64,000 bases of DNA from positions 1-64,000 of the forward strand of contig NZ_JALGYW010000006.1 in the NCBI RefSeq assembly GCF_023111095.1, given 5' to 3'. The notes below the pieces were generated by a model that worked only from the letters and a program-made list of their open reading frames with translations, did no database searches and was not told the origin of the DNA. The translations under genes and the position numbers were made by a program. Source of the DNA: Maribellus sp. YY47 (GTDB lineage Bacteria; Bacteroidota; Bacteroidia; Bacteroidales; Prolixibacteraceae). The number at the start of each line of letters is the position of its first letter. The first letter of the stretch is position 1. This document shows positions 36,646 to 44,779 of this stretch, one piece after another.

Positions 36646-36729
36646 ATGTTTAAGTTTTTACTTGCCATATTTCTTCACAACCGCAGCTACCTGAATATTA
36701 AAAACAGGGATGCGTTTCCATGTTTATAG
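36646..36729 (+). other. Possible 27-codon leader reading frame before tnaA
   Basis: An ATG-to-TAG frame of 27 codons, hydrophobic at first (MFKFLLAIFL) then basic, ending NRDAFPCL. It occupies the position of a leader peptide, but contains no tryptophan codon, unlike TnaC. The -7 box just upstream would put the transcription start near or inside its ATG. It may be chance. Confidence 0.25.
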
Positions 36730-36793
36730 CATTCTTTTTTTCTATTATTCCCTCATTCATCCTCTAAAGTTTAATATTTAAAAGAATTCAGAC

Positions 36794-38173
36794 ATGGAAT
36801 TACCTTTTGCAGAGTCGTACAGAATAAAAATGGTGGAACCCATTTACAGGAGTACCCGCGAACAGCGCGAGGAGTGGATAAAACAGGCACATTACAATTT
36901 ATTTAACCTTAAAAGTGAGCAGGTTTTTATCGACTTGCTTACCGATAGCGGAACCGGCGCCATGAGCCATAACCAGTGGGCTGCCATGATGACGGGGGAT
37001 GAAAGTTATGCCGGTTCGTCATCGTATTATCATCTGAAAAATGCCATCCGCGATATTTTGGGATTTGAGTATTTTCTTCCCACACATCAGGGGAGGGCAG
37101 CCGAAAATGTTTTGTTTTCGGTATTGGTAAAAGCCGGAGATGTAGTTCCCGGAAACAGTCATTTTGATACCACCAAAGGGCATATCGAATTCAGAAAGGC
37201 TTCGGCAATTGATTGTACTATTGATGAGGCTTTTGATACTGAATCGCTTCATCCGTTTAAAGGAAATGTCGATCTCAGAAAACTGGAGAGCGTTTATTCG
37301 TCGTACCACCAGGAGGAGATTCCGATGGTCATTGTAACGCTCACCTGCAATACTTCGGGTGGTCAGCCGGTTTCGATGCAGAATTTGAAAGATGTTTATG
37401 AGCTTTCCAAACGATACGGGATAAAAGTGGTATTCGACTCGGCACGTTTTGCTGAAAATGCCTGGTTTATAAAAGAAAGGGAGCCGGGATACGGCGATAA
37501 GTCGATTCGCGAAATTGTGGCTGAAATGTTTTCGTATGCCGATGCAATGACGATGAGCAGCAAGAAAGATGGCATTGTAAATATTGGTGGTTTTATTGCC
37601 ATGAAAGACGAGAAGCTGTTTCAAAATGCTTCGGTTTTCAATATTATGTACGAAGGCTTTAATACATACGGAGGAATGGCAGGCCGCGATATGAATGCTC
37701 TTTCTGTAGGTTTGAATGAAGTAACCGACGATCATTACCTGGAGAACCGCGTTAAACAGGTAGAGTATCTGGGAAACAGGTTGATTGGGTGGGGAATTCC
37801 GGTTCAGAAGCCGATTGGCGGACATGCGGTGTTTGTGGATGCCCGCAAGTTTTTGAAACATGTCCCGAAAGAAGAATATGTAGCGCAGACCTTGGCAATA
37901 GAGCTTTATTTGGAAGCCGGCGTGCGCGGTGTTGAAGTAGGAACATTGTTGGCTGACCGTGATCCTAAAACCGGTGAAAACCGTTACCCAAAACTTGAAA
38001 TGTTACGACTGGCGATTCCTCGACGCGCATACACCAACAATCACATGGACGTGGTGGCTGTGGCACTCAAGAACATTTTCGACCGCAGGGAAAAGATCAC
38101 TCACGGGTTTAAAATTGAAAAAGAAGCGCCCATCATGCGGCACTTTACAGTTGAACTCGAAAGAATAGTATAA
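36794..38173 (+). CDS. tnaA: Tryptophanase
   Basis: 459 residues of the tryptophanase/tyrosine phenol-lyase family: DLLTDSGTGAMS, LPTHQGRAAEN, VFDSARFAENAWFIK and the PLP lysine in MSSKKDG (K258). Two specificity positions favour tryptophanase over tyrosine phenol-lyase. Aspartate 125 in SHFDTTKGH sits where the lyase has threonine. VEVG at 380-383 lacks the lyase's M-x-R residues. It splits L-tryptophan to indole, pyruvate and ammonia. No tryptophan permease follows. Confidence 0.93.
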   Translation: MELPFAESYRIKMVEPIYRSTREQREEWIKQAHYNLFNLKSEQVFIDLLTDSGTGAMSHNQWAAMMTGDESYAGSSSYYHLKNAIRDILGFEYFLPTHQGRAAENVLFSVLVKAGDVVPGNSHFDTTKGHIEFRKASAIDCTIDEAFDTESLHPFKGNVDLRKLESVYSSYHQEEIPMVIVTLTCNTSGGQPVSMQNLKDVYELSKRYGIKVVFDSARFAENAWFIKEREPGYGDKSIREIVAEMFSYADAMTMSSKKDGIVNIGGFIAMKDEKLFQNASVFNIMYEGFNTYGGMAGRDMNALSVGLNEVTDDHYLENRVKQVEYLGNRLIGWGIPVQKPIGGHAVFVDARKFLKHVPKEEYVAQTLAIELYLEAGVRGVEVGTLLADRDPKTGENRYPKLEMLRLAIPRRAYTNNHMDVVAVALKNIFDRREKITHGFKIEKEAPIMRHFTVELERIV

Positions 38174-38176
38174 CAA

Positions 38177-40690
38177 CTAACTTTTAATGGCATGTTCTTC
38201 AATGAATTCGTTGAAGTTCATGCCAAAGTTTTCTCCCATACTTTTCTTGTAACGCGAGCAGAAAGACTCGAACTGGAATTTGGCCAGATGAACGTTATTA
38301 ACTTGTTGATGTGCCCAAACTTGCAAAAAAACAGCTTCTTCGCTTAGTTCGTCGTAGTCGAGCATGCGCTGGGCAACCTTTTCGACTTCATGAATACGGT
38401 TCTCTTTTTGCAGAAATGTGGCCAGCTTTAACAGGTTGTCCATTACCTGGTTGCCAATGAATCCGCGAATATCGTCGAGCCAGGGCCAGTCAATCCCTTT
38501 TAAAAGGCTTCCGTTTTTCACCAGTAAATAAAAGCTGTCAAGCTGCTGGCGGTTCATCCCTTCCGGGATCATGCATAACTTAAAGGCCTCGAGGTAATCA
38601 CAACTAAAGCTTCCGGTAGTTTTAATCTGTAAAAAGCCGTTGTTTAATACCACTTCAACGCTGTCGAGCAGAAGAAGTAATTTCCTTAATTTATTGAGCG
38701 TTACCGCACGGTTGTTCGCGATTTTGCGGGTCTGGATTCCTTCCCATAAGATCGAATCTACTTCGGCAATGGGAACACCCATTTTATTTCGTGCCGATCC
38801 GATGAGAATGAAAACAAACAGTTCCTTTACTTTGGGCGTAAACAAGCTGGTGATATCCTCTCCTTTTGTGTCGAGCGCCATAAACTCTCCAAAAAGGCGA
38901 ATGTGATTCGTTGCGGCGGTTTTGGGCGTTTCCAGTCCGCGGTAATGTTTTTTAGAGGTTTTCCGGGTAATAATCAACCAGGTAAGAAGGGCTAGAAATA
39001 ACAAAGTCATTCCGATGAACCCAATGTATAGCGGCCGTATAAGGCTTTCGTCTTTCTTATCCCGTTCTGGCAGAGCAAGAATTTCTTCATCCAAGGCCAA
39101 ACGGTTAATTTCCTCGTTTCCTAAAGGACGGTTCCATATGTTTAGATTGTCGATATAACCACGCATACTTGCACCGTCGGAGAGCGCGCTTCCAATATGT
39201 AAGTCGCTTGTTCCCGAGTAGGGAGGATGTCCGTCTGACCCGCCAACATTTTTCCCGTTCAGAAAAATAGCTTGTTGACCGGTTTCGATAATATAGCGCC
39301 AGGTAAGATGGTACCAAACATTGTTCTTCAGTACTTCTTCCGACATGAAGTCGTTCGACCATAAGCCAAAATACGGATGTCCGGACCGCAAAACGAGGTG
39401 CATCCCACGGCGGTAACCCTGCTCGTTGTTTCCGAGGATGGCATTGTCGCCAAATTCAAGAATATCAGTGAATTTTACAAAGCAACTAACGGTGAAACTG
39501 CTGTTTTGCAAGCCATACAGTCCCGGCTCTCCAATCAGGATATTAGCGTTTTCAGGAAGCTTAAGTACAGTTCCCCGGTCGATGTCCTGGCTAAAAGAGT
39601 AATTGGTTCCTGTATAATCTCTGTCCGGATTTACGTTGTCAGTTAAGTTCCCGTCGAAGTTGAACTTGGCTGTCAGTCCCTGGTTCAGGTTAAGGGGAGA
39701 GGCCAGGATCGAATATTCTTCGGGTAAGGCCATTTCAGCCGTCACAATTATTTGAGAAGGAGTCATGTTGTACCCCGGAGCAAAGGGAGACAGGATCATT
39801 TCTTCTCCTCCACGGATCGGAAAACTGAATTTCCCTCCGGAAATCAGTATCTCGGGATTTTTCCAGTAAACCCGTTCCAGGTTTTTTCCCACTGTCCGGA
39901 CTTGTCCTTTTATATCGTTAAAAGAGTTGAGCTGCGCTATAAGAAAATCGAAACTCATAACGGTATTGCCAACGCTGATAAAATTAGGTTTCTTGCCGTA
40001 TTTGGTCCAGCTGTCGAGCAGAAAGTTCACATAATCCGGGACCTGGTTTTTCCCCAGCTTGTTAGACACAACGCCTGTTGGGAGGTTCTCAAAATCATTG
40101 ATTTTAAAAAGTTCCTTGTTAATGTTTGATTCCGAGCTTAGTATAACCGAGTTCGGCGTAATCTGGCTTGCCGATATTTCCAGCGCGTAGTTTTTAATAG
40201 GGTGAAGGATTCTGCTCTCGTTGGTAATGTTGCCATCTACGAAAAAAATTACCCGGCGATTCGCCTGTACCAAATAATTGGTTGACGGCCATGTTTCTCC
40301 CTGAGGTAAAAAGAAAATACGGTCGGAAATAGAAGAAGCATTAATGACAGAATCCAAAAAGTGAATATTCCCGTCGAAATGTATAAAAACCGGAACAATT
40401 TTCGATTCTTTGTTGTCGATTATACTTCGTATTTTGGCCAGAACAGTTGTCAGCTCCAGGGTGCTGTTCTGAATATAGGCATAGCGCTCTGTCGATTCAA
40501 TATCCAGTTCAATTCCCACCCAATCTCTGGATTCGATAAAATCCCATAAACGGCTATTGGAGAAATCGTTGTTGGCGATTTGGGCAATAAGATAGGTATT
40601 GTCTGCAAATTCAGAAGCTTGGGTTGGAGTAGTCAAAAACATACTCATCCAAACAAAAATAACTCCCCAAAAACAGCCCGTTTTGTTCAT
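38177..40690 (-). CDS. Transmembrane one-component regulator: PLC-like + LamG sensor, SARP-type wHTH output
   Basis: 837 residues. A signal peptide (1-26) is followed by a region (about 28-170) with PLC/PI-phosphodiesterase-like strands: DWVGIELDIES, KIVPVFIHFDG, GETWPSTNYLVQANRRVIFF. A LamG/concanavalin-type beta domain follows (about 338-535, with GYIDNLNIWNRPL), then one membrane helix (553-576). The cytoplasmic part starts with a winged helix resembling SARP/OmpR regulators (597-690: IRLFGEFMALDTKG, VDSILWEG, RAVTLNKLRKLL). It ends in a helical BTAD-like segment (700-825). It should read an extracytoplasmic ligand, perhaps glycan, and act on DNA directly. It diverges from the cytochrome-SUMF1 operon, its likely target. 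Confidence 0.75.
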   Translation of the reverse strand: MNKTGCFWGVIFVWMSMFLTTPTQASEFADNTYLIAQIANNDFSNSRLWDFIESRDWVGIELDIESTERYAYIQNSTLELTTVLAKIRSIIDNKESKIVPVFIHFDGNIHFLDSVINASSISDRIFFLPQGETWPSTNYLVQANRRVIFFVDGNITNESRILHPIKNYALEISASQITPNSVILSSESNINKELFKINDFENLPTGVVSNKLGKNQVPDYVNFLLDSWTKYGKKPNFISVGNTVMSFDFLIAQLNSFNDIKGQVRTVGKNLERVYWKNPEILISGGKFSFPIRGGEEMILSPFAPGYNMTPSQIIVTAEMALPEEYSILASPLNLNQGLTAKFNFDGNLTDNVNPDRDYTGTNYSFSQDIDRGTVLKLPENANILIGEPGLYGLQNSSFTVSCFVKFTDILEFGDNAILGNNEQGYRRGMHLVLRSGHPYFGLWSNDFMSEEVLKNNVWYHLTWRYIIETGQQAIFLNGKNVGGSDGHPPYSGTSDLHIGSALSDGASMRGYIDNLNIWNRPLGNEEINRLALDEEILALPERDKKDESLIRPLYIGFIGMTLLFLALLTWLIITRKTSKKHYRGLETPKTAATNHIRLFGEFMALDTKGEDITSLFTPKVKELFVFILIGSARNKMGVPIAEVDSILWEGIQTRKIANNRAVTLNKLRKLLLLLDSVEVVLNNGFLQIKTTGSFSCDYLEAFKLCMIPEGMNRQQLDSFYLLVKNGSLLKGIDWPWLDDIRGFIGNQVMDNLLKLATFLQKENRIHEVEKVAQRMLDYDELSEEAVFLQVWAHQQVNNVHLAKFQFESFCSRYKKSMGENFGMNFNEFIEEHAIKS

Positions 40691-40920
40691 TTCAGCCTTA
40701 AATAGTTCCTTAATTTGCTATTATTTTCTCCTCAAATATATCAAAAATGAATAGAATGAAAATATTTCATGAGAAAAGTTTGGAATTTATAATCTATTTT
40801 ATTTCAGAATATTGTAAAAAAAATTAAGATTAAATTAAGAGGTGTTTAAGTAGTCGATGAGGTTTTGGTTAATACTGTGCTAATAGCACGCACTTATCTT
40901 GTGCATCTTTTAAATTCAGG
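40691..40920. promoter_or_regulatory. Divergent promoter region with inverted repeats
   Basis: 230 bp, strongly AT-rich, between the LamG-SARP regulator and the cytochrome-SUMF1 gene. Near the forward gene it has GTGCT-AAT-AGCAC (40877-40889) and immediately after it GCAC-N7-GTGC. The shared GTGC/GCAC arms make this a plausible operator, which is inference. Confidence 0.45.
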
Positions 40921-42441
40921 ATGACAGATAAGACAATCAAACGAAGGCACTACCTTATTTTTATAGCAGGAGGATTAAGCGTTATCCTTTTTATTTTGTT
41001 ATTCAATAAAACGGTTGAATATACTTCCAGCAACGAATTTTGTAACAGTTGCCATATTCATACCCATGCCGAAGCGAGTTGGAGGTTATCGGTTCATAAC
41101 AATACATCAAGTGGAGTTTCGGTAAAATGTGTCGATTGTCACTTACCGCCTGAAGATCAAACAGCCTATTTTCTATCCCGGAAAGCATATCATGGAGCAC
41201 ACGATCTTTATGTATATCTAACTAAGGATGCAGATGAGATTGATTGGCAGGCAAAACGATCAAACGATGCAGCTAAGCGATTTGTGTATGAAGACGGATG
41301 TTTAAAGTGTCACACCAATCTGTTTCCTTCCACTTTGAGTAGTCAGGGAGGACAACAGCATCTAAAATACATTCGTAACCCTCAGAGCAGCTCTTGTTTG
41401 CAGTGCCATCACGAAATGGGGCATTACCGTGGAGAGCAGTCTGGATTTGCTGATGAGGAGAGTGAAACACCCAAAGAGGTTTTCAAGGAACTTACGGTTG
41501 TAAATGATTTTAAAACTTTTGAAGAAAAGATTCCGGGAACAGCGGTTTCGTTTAAAATGATTGCGGTTCCGGGAGGAACATTTAAAATGGGCAGCCCGCA
41601 GGATGAACCTTATCGACGAAACGATGAAGGACCGGTGCGTGAAGTGGCCGTTGATAGTTTGTGGATGGCTGAAATTGAAGTTTCGTGGGACGAATACCTG
41701 GCCTTTTTCTCTGCAACAAGTTCTCAGGGAAGAAAGGAAGCCGTTGAATTGGACGAGGAAACCGATGGTGTATCGGGAGCAACACCGCCCTGGGGAGCGC
41801 CCGATCAGGGCTGGGGAAAAGGAAGCCGCCCCGCAATAACCATGAGTCACCATGCTGCCGAAACCTACTGCCGCTGGTTGAGCCAGGTTACCGGAAGAAA
41901 ATACCGTCTGCCCACTGAAGCAGAATGGGAATATGCTGCGCGAGGCGGCACACAGACTCCCTATTTCTTTGAAGGTTCTCCGAAAGATTATGAAGCCGAT
42001 GGTTTCCTGAAAAAATTGCTGGGCGCCAATACCGGGTTATTTAGCCAATATGTGGTTTGGAACGGAAACAGCCCCGGAAAAACACAACAACCCGATGTGG
42101 TGGAAAGCAATCCTTTTGGTCTGAAAAATATGCTGGGGAATGTGGCTGAATTCTGTCTCGACTACTACGATCCTTCGGTGTACGGAAAATATCCGAAAGG
42201 TGTAATCCGTAATCCACGGGGGCCACGAAGTGGCAGCGAACATGTAGTTCGCGGAGGGTCGTTCCAAAATACACCAAAAGATTTGAGGGTTGCCCGGCGT
42301 GATTTTACCAGAACCACCGACTGGCTGGTAACGGATCCGCAGATTCCGAAAAGTATCTGGTGGTATTCCGATGTAAAAAGCGTCGGGTTTAGGGTGATTT
42401 GCGAGTATCATCCGGAAGAACTTAAAAACACAGAAAAATAA
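40921..42441 (+). CDS. NapC/NirT-like tetraheme cytochrome fused to a SUMF1 (FGE-like) domain
   Basis: 506 residues. One N-terminal membrane helix (11-29) anchors a cytochrome part with four CxxCH heme sites (41-45, 70-74, 127-131, 159-163), as in NapC/NirT quinol dehydrogenases. From about 210 to 495 runs a SUMF1 domain: IAVPGGTFKMGS, RLPTEAEWEYAARGG (329-343), GNVAEFCLDYY, HVVRGGSF (441-448) and SVGFRVIC. The two catalytic cysteines of formylglycine-generating enzymes should follow the VRGGS motif and are absent, so sulfatase activation is unlikely. Its location is the periplasmic face. It is the first gene of the operon with the Tat oxidoreductase. Confidence 0.88.
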   Translation: MTDKTIKRRHYLIFIAGGLSVILFILLFNKTVEYTSSNEFCNSCHIHTHAEASWRLSVHNNTSSGVSVKCVDCHLPPEDQTAYFLSRKAYHGAHDLYVYLTKDADEIDWQAKRSNDAAKRFVYEDGCLKCHTNLFPSTLSSQGGQQHLKYIRNPQSSSCLQCHHEMGHYRGEQSGFADEESETPKEVFKELTVVNDFKTFEEKIPGTAVSFKMIAVPGGTFKMGSPQDEPYRRNDEGPVREVAVDSLWMAEIEVSWDEYLAFFSATSSQGRKEAVELDEETDGVSGATPPWGAPDQGWGKGSRPAITMSHHAAETYCRWLSQVTGRKYRLPTEAEWEYAARGGTQTPYFFEGSPKDYEADGFLKKLLGANTGLFSQYVVWNGNSPGKTQQPDVVESNPFGLKNMLGNVAEFCLDYYDPSVYGKYPKGVIRNPRGPRSGSEHVVRGGSFQNTPKDLRVARRDFTRTTDWLVTDPQIPKSIWWYSDVKSVGFRVICEYHPEELKNTEK

Positions 42442-42452
42442 AAAGATCAACC

Positions 42453-43793
42453 ATGGATAAGAATCAACTATCACGAAGGAATTTTCTTGGGAAATCGGCC
42501 ATTATTGGGGCGGCCGGTGTAATCGGGATGAGTGCACTCAGCTCTTGTTCCGGGAAAACCAAAGCGGTTGATTATGAATTTCCGCCTTTGCTCGATCAGG
42601 CACCTGATGGGAAGCCGTTAAAAGCAGGTCTGGTGGGTTGTGGAAACCGCGGAACAGGCGCGGCACTTAACTTTCTGGCGGCTGGCAACGATTTGCATTT
42701 GGTCGCTTTGGCCGATGTTTTTGAAGATAAAGTGTGGGACTGCCGGAATAAGTTGATGAAACAACGGGTTGAAGTTCCTGAACAGAATTGTTTTTGGGGC
42801 TTTGATGCTTACAAAGAATTGTTGGCGCTGGATCTCGATGTGGTAATTCTGGCAACGCCACCGCATTTCAGACCGATGCATTTCGATGCTGCCATTCAGG
42901 CAAAAAAGAATGTATTTCTCGAGAAACCGGTTTGCGTTGATCCGGTGGGAGCCCGGCAAATTATAGCCACGGCTAAAAAGGCGGAGAACATGGGATTAAC
43001 TGTAATCACCGGAACGCAGCGGCGTCATCAGCGCGATTACCTGGAAACCTACAAACAGGTTGCCGGAGGTGCCATTGGCGATTTGGTTGCGGCAAAAGCT
43101 TTCTGGATGCAGTCGCACGTTTGGTTTCGTACCCGTGAAGAAGGCTGGAGCGACATGGAATACATGCTGCGCAACTGGAATAATTTCTGCTGGCTTTGTG
43201 GCGATCATATCCTGGATACGCATGTTCATAACATTGATATCATAAACTGGTTTATGGGAAAACATCCGGAAGAGGCGGTCGGTTTTGGGGGCCGCGCTCA
43301 CCGGTTGACCGGCGACCAGTACGACTATTTTTCCATTGATTTTGATTTCGGAAACGGTGTTTTTTCGCACAGTTTTTCCCGGCAGGTGGATGGATGTGCC
43401 AATCAGCTGGGCGAATTGATAATGGGTACCGAAGGCTACACCAACTGTAAAAACACAATTTACAATCCGGACGGATCGGTGAAGTGGACCTATGAATATC
43501 CGAAAGATAAAGATGGCCGCTCAACCGGTGTAGTGAAAGTTTCTCCATACGTTCAGGAGCATATCCATCTGGTTACAGCTATCCGTACAAATGCTCCTGT
43601 AGTGGAAGCTGAGCGTACTGCTATTTCAACGTTAACGGCAATTATGGGGAGAACTGCAGCTTATACCGGGCAGAAAGTGACCTGGGATGAGATGATGACA
43701 TCGAATATGAAATTAGGTCCCGAGAAATATGAAATGGGACCGGTGGATATGGAATTTCCGGTGCCTGTGCCCGGAACTGCGCATAAAGCTTAA
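42453..43793 (+). CDS. Tat-exported Gfo/Idh/MocA-family oxidoreductase lipoprotein
   Basis: 446 residues. The signal has the twin-arginine motif SRRNFLGKSA and a lipobox ending LSSC (C32), so it is a folded, cofactor-loaded, lipid-anchored periplasmic enzyme. The Rossmann motif is GLVGCGNRGTGAA, the EKP motif is FLEKPVC, and the second domain has DTHVHNIDIINWFMG. Exported members carry tightly bound NAD(P) and oxidise or epimerise sugars. It starts 11 bp after the cytochrome-SUMF1 gene, which suggests electron exchange or a shared substrate. Confidence 0.93.
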   Translation: MDKNQLSRRNFLGKSAIIGAAGVIGMSALSSCSGKTKAVDYEFPPLLDQAPDGKPLKAGLVGCGNRGTGAALNFLAAGNDLHLVALADVFEDKVWDCRNKLMKQRVEVPEQNCFWGFDAYKELLALDLDVVILATPPHFRPMHFDAAIQAKKNVFLEKPVCVDPVGARQIIATAKKAENMGLTVITGTQRRHQRDYLETYKQVAGGAIGDLVAAKAFWMQSHVWFRTREEGWSDMEYMLRNWNNFCWLCGDHILDTHVHNIDIINWFMGKHPEEAVGFGGRAHRLTGDQYDYFSIDFDFGNGVFSHSFSRQVDGCANQLGELIMGTEGYTNCKNTIYNPDGSVKWTYEYPKDKDGRSTGVVKVSPYVQEHIHLVTAIRTNAPVVEAERTAISTLTAIMGRTAAYTGQKVTWDEMMTSNMKLGPEKYEMGPVDMEFPVPVPGTAHKA

Positions 43794-43804
43794 AAACGAT
43801 AAGT

Positions 43805-44779
43805 ATGATTTCCGTAGTTATACCACTTTACAACGAAAGCATTTTGGTTGACCGTCTTTTGGAAGCAGTAACCCAAAATGTGAGGGCGCTAAATGAGCCC
43901 TTCGAGGTGGTGTGTGTCGACGACGGAAGTACAGATGAAACGCTGGCCAAATTGCTACAGTTCAGAAAGGAAGTTCCGGAGGTAAAAGTGATTTCGCTGT
44001 CGAGAAACTTTGGCTTACAGGCTGCAATTACCGTCGGGCTGGAATATGCCAAGGGCGGGAAAGTAATCATCATGGACGGTGATCTGCAGGATCCGCCTGA
44101 ATTGATTCCGGAGCTACTTCAAAAAATGGAAGAAACAAACTGTGATGTTGTTTCTGCAGTGCGTAACAAACGGATGGAGAGTTTTACCAAGCGTTTCTAT
44201 ATTAAGGTTTTTCATAAAATATTTGCCAGTATTTCTGAAGGCAATCAGGTGGAGCAAAGTGGGAATTTTTGCCTGTTAAACCGCAAAGCCGTGAATTCGA
44301 TTCTGGCTTTTTCGGAACGTAACCGGTATTTCCCGGGCATCCGGAATTTTATCGGATTTCAGCACGAGTTTGTAGTATACGACCGGGCCGATCGTGTCGA
44401 AGGAAAAGCTAAGATGACTACCAGAAAATTATTCTCGCTGGCTGCCGATGCGATTTATTCCTTCTCGAAATGGCCGATAAAAGCCTGCCTTTATTTGGGC
44501 TTGCTGGGCGTTGTTGTTTTCCTGCTTGCCATTGTTTATACGCTGGTCTCGAAATTTACCGGACTGGCACCTTTCGGATGGTCTTCCACATTCTTGGCCA
44601 TCAGCTTTTTTGGCTCAGTGCAGCTTACTTTCCTGGGCTTAATCGGCGAATACATTTTTCGCATTTATAAGGAAGTTCAACGACGGCCGGTTTACCTGGT
44701 GAAACAGGTTTTCGGCGATACTGAAAACGACCATGAAGTCAATAGTAAAATAAATCCAACAAAAAGATCTGATGCATAA
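43805..44779 (+). CDS. GtrB/DPM1-like polyprenyl-phosphate glycosyltransferase (GT2)
   Basis: 324 residues. The GT-A domain has VVCVDDGSTDET (nucleotide-sugar DDGS), MDGDLQDPPELIP (metal-binding) and FPGIRNFIGFQ. Two C-terminal membrane helices follow (about 220-300). Such enzymes move glucose, mannose or aminoarabinose-type sugars from a nucleotide to undecaprenyl phosphate on the cytosolic face. It precedes and overlaps by 8 bp a GT-C membrane glycosyltransferase, the usual pairing for moving the sugar onto a periplasmic acceptor. Confidence 0.9.
   Translation: MISVVIPLYNESILVDRLLEAVTQNVRALNEPFEVVCVDDGSTDETLAKLLQFRKEVPEVKVISLSRNFGLQAAITVGLEYAKGGKVIIMDGDLQDPPELIPELLQKMEETNCDVVSAVRNKRMESFTKRFYIKVFHKIFASISEGNQVEQSGNFCLLNRKAVNSILAFSERNRYFPGIRNFIGFQHEFVVYDRADRVEGKAKMTTRKLFSLAADAIYSFSKWPIKACLYLGLLGVVVFLLAIVYTLVSKFTGLAPFGWSSTFLAISFFGSVQLTFLGLIGEYIFRIYKEVQRRPVYLVKQVFGDTENDHEVNSKINPTKRSDA

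Noticed and set aside
36646-36729. TnaC-type tryptophan-sensing leader peptide
   Set aside because: No tryptophan codon in the frame or in the other frames between the -7 box and tnaA; kept only as a weak leader candidate.
36794-38173. Tyrosine phenol-lyase
   Set aside because: Asp125 and the VEVG segment match tryptophanase; the lyase has threonine and an M-x-R pattern at these positions.
40921-42441. Formylglycine-generating enzyme that matures the three sulfatases
   Set aside because: The SUMF1 domain lacks both catalytic cysteines expected just after VRGGSF, so true FGE activity is unlikely.
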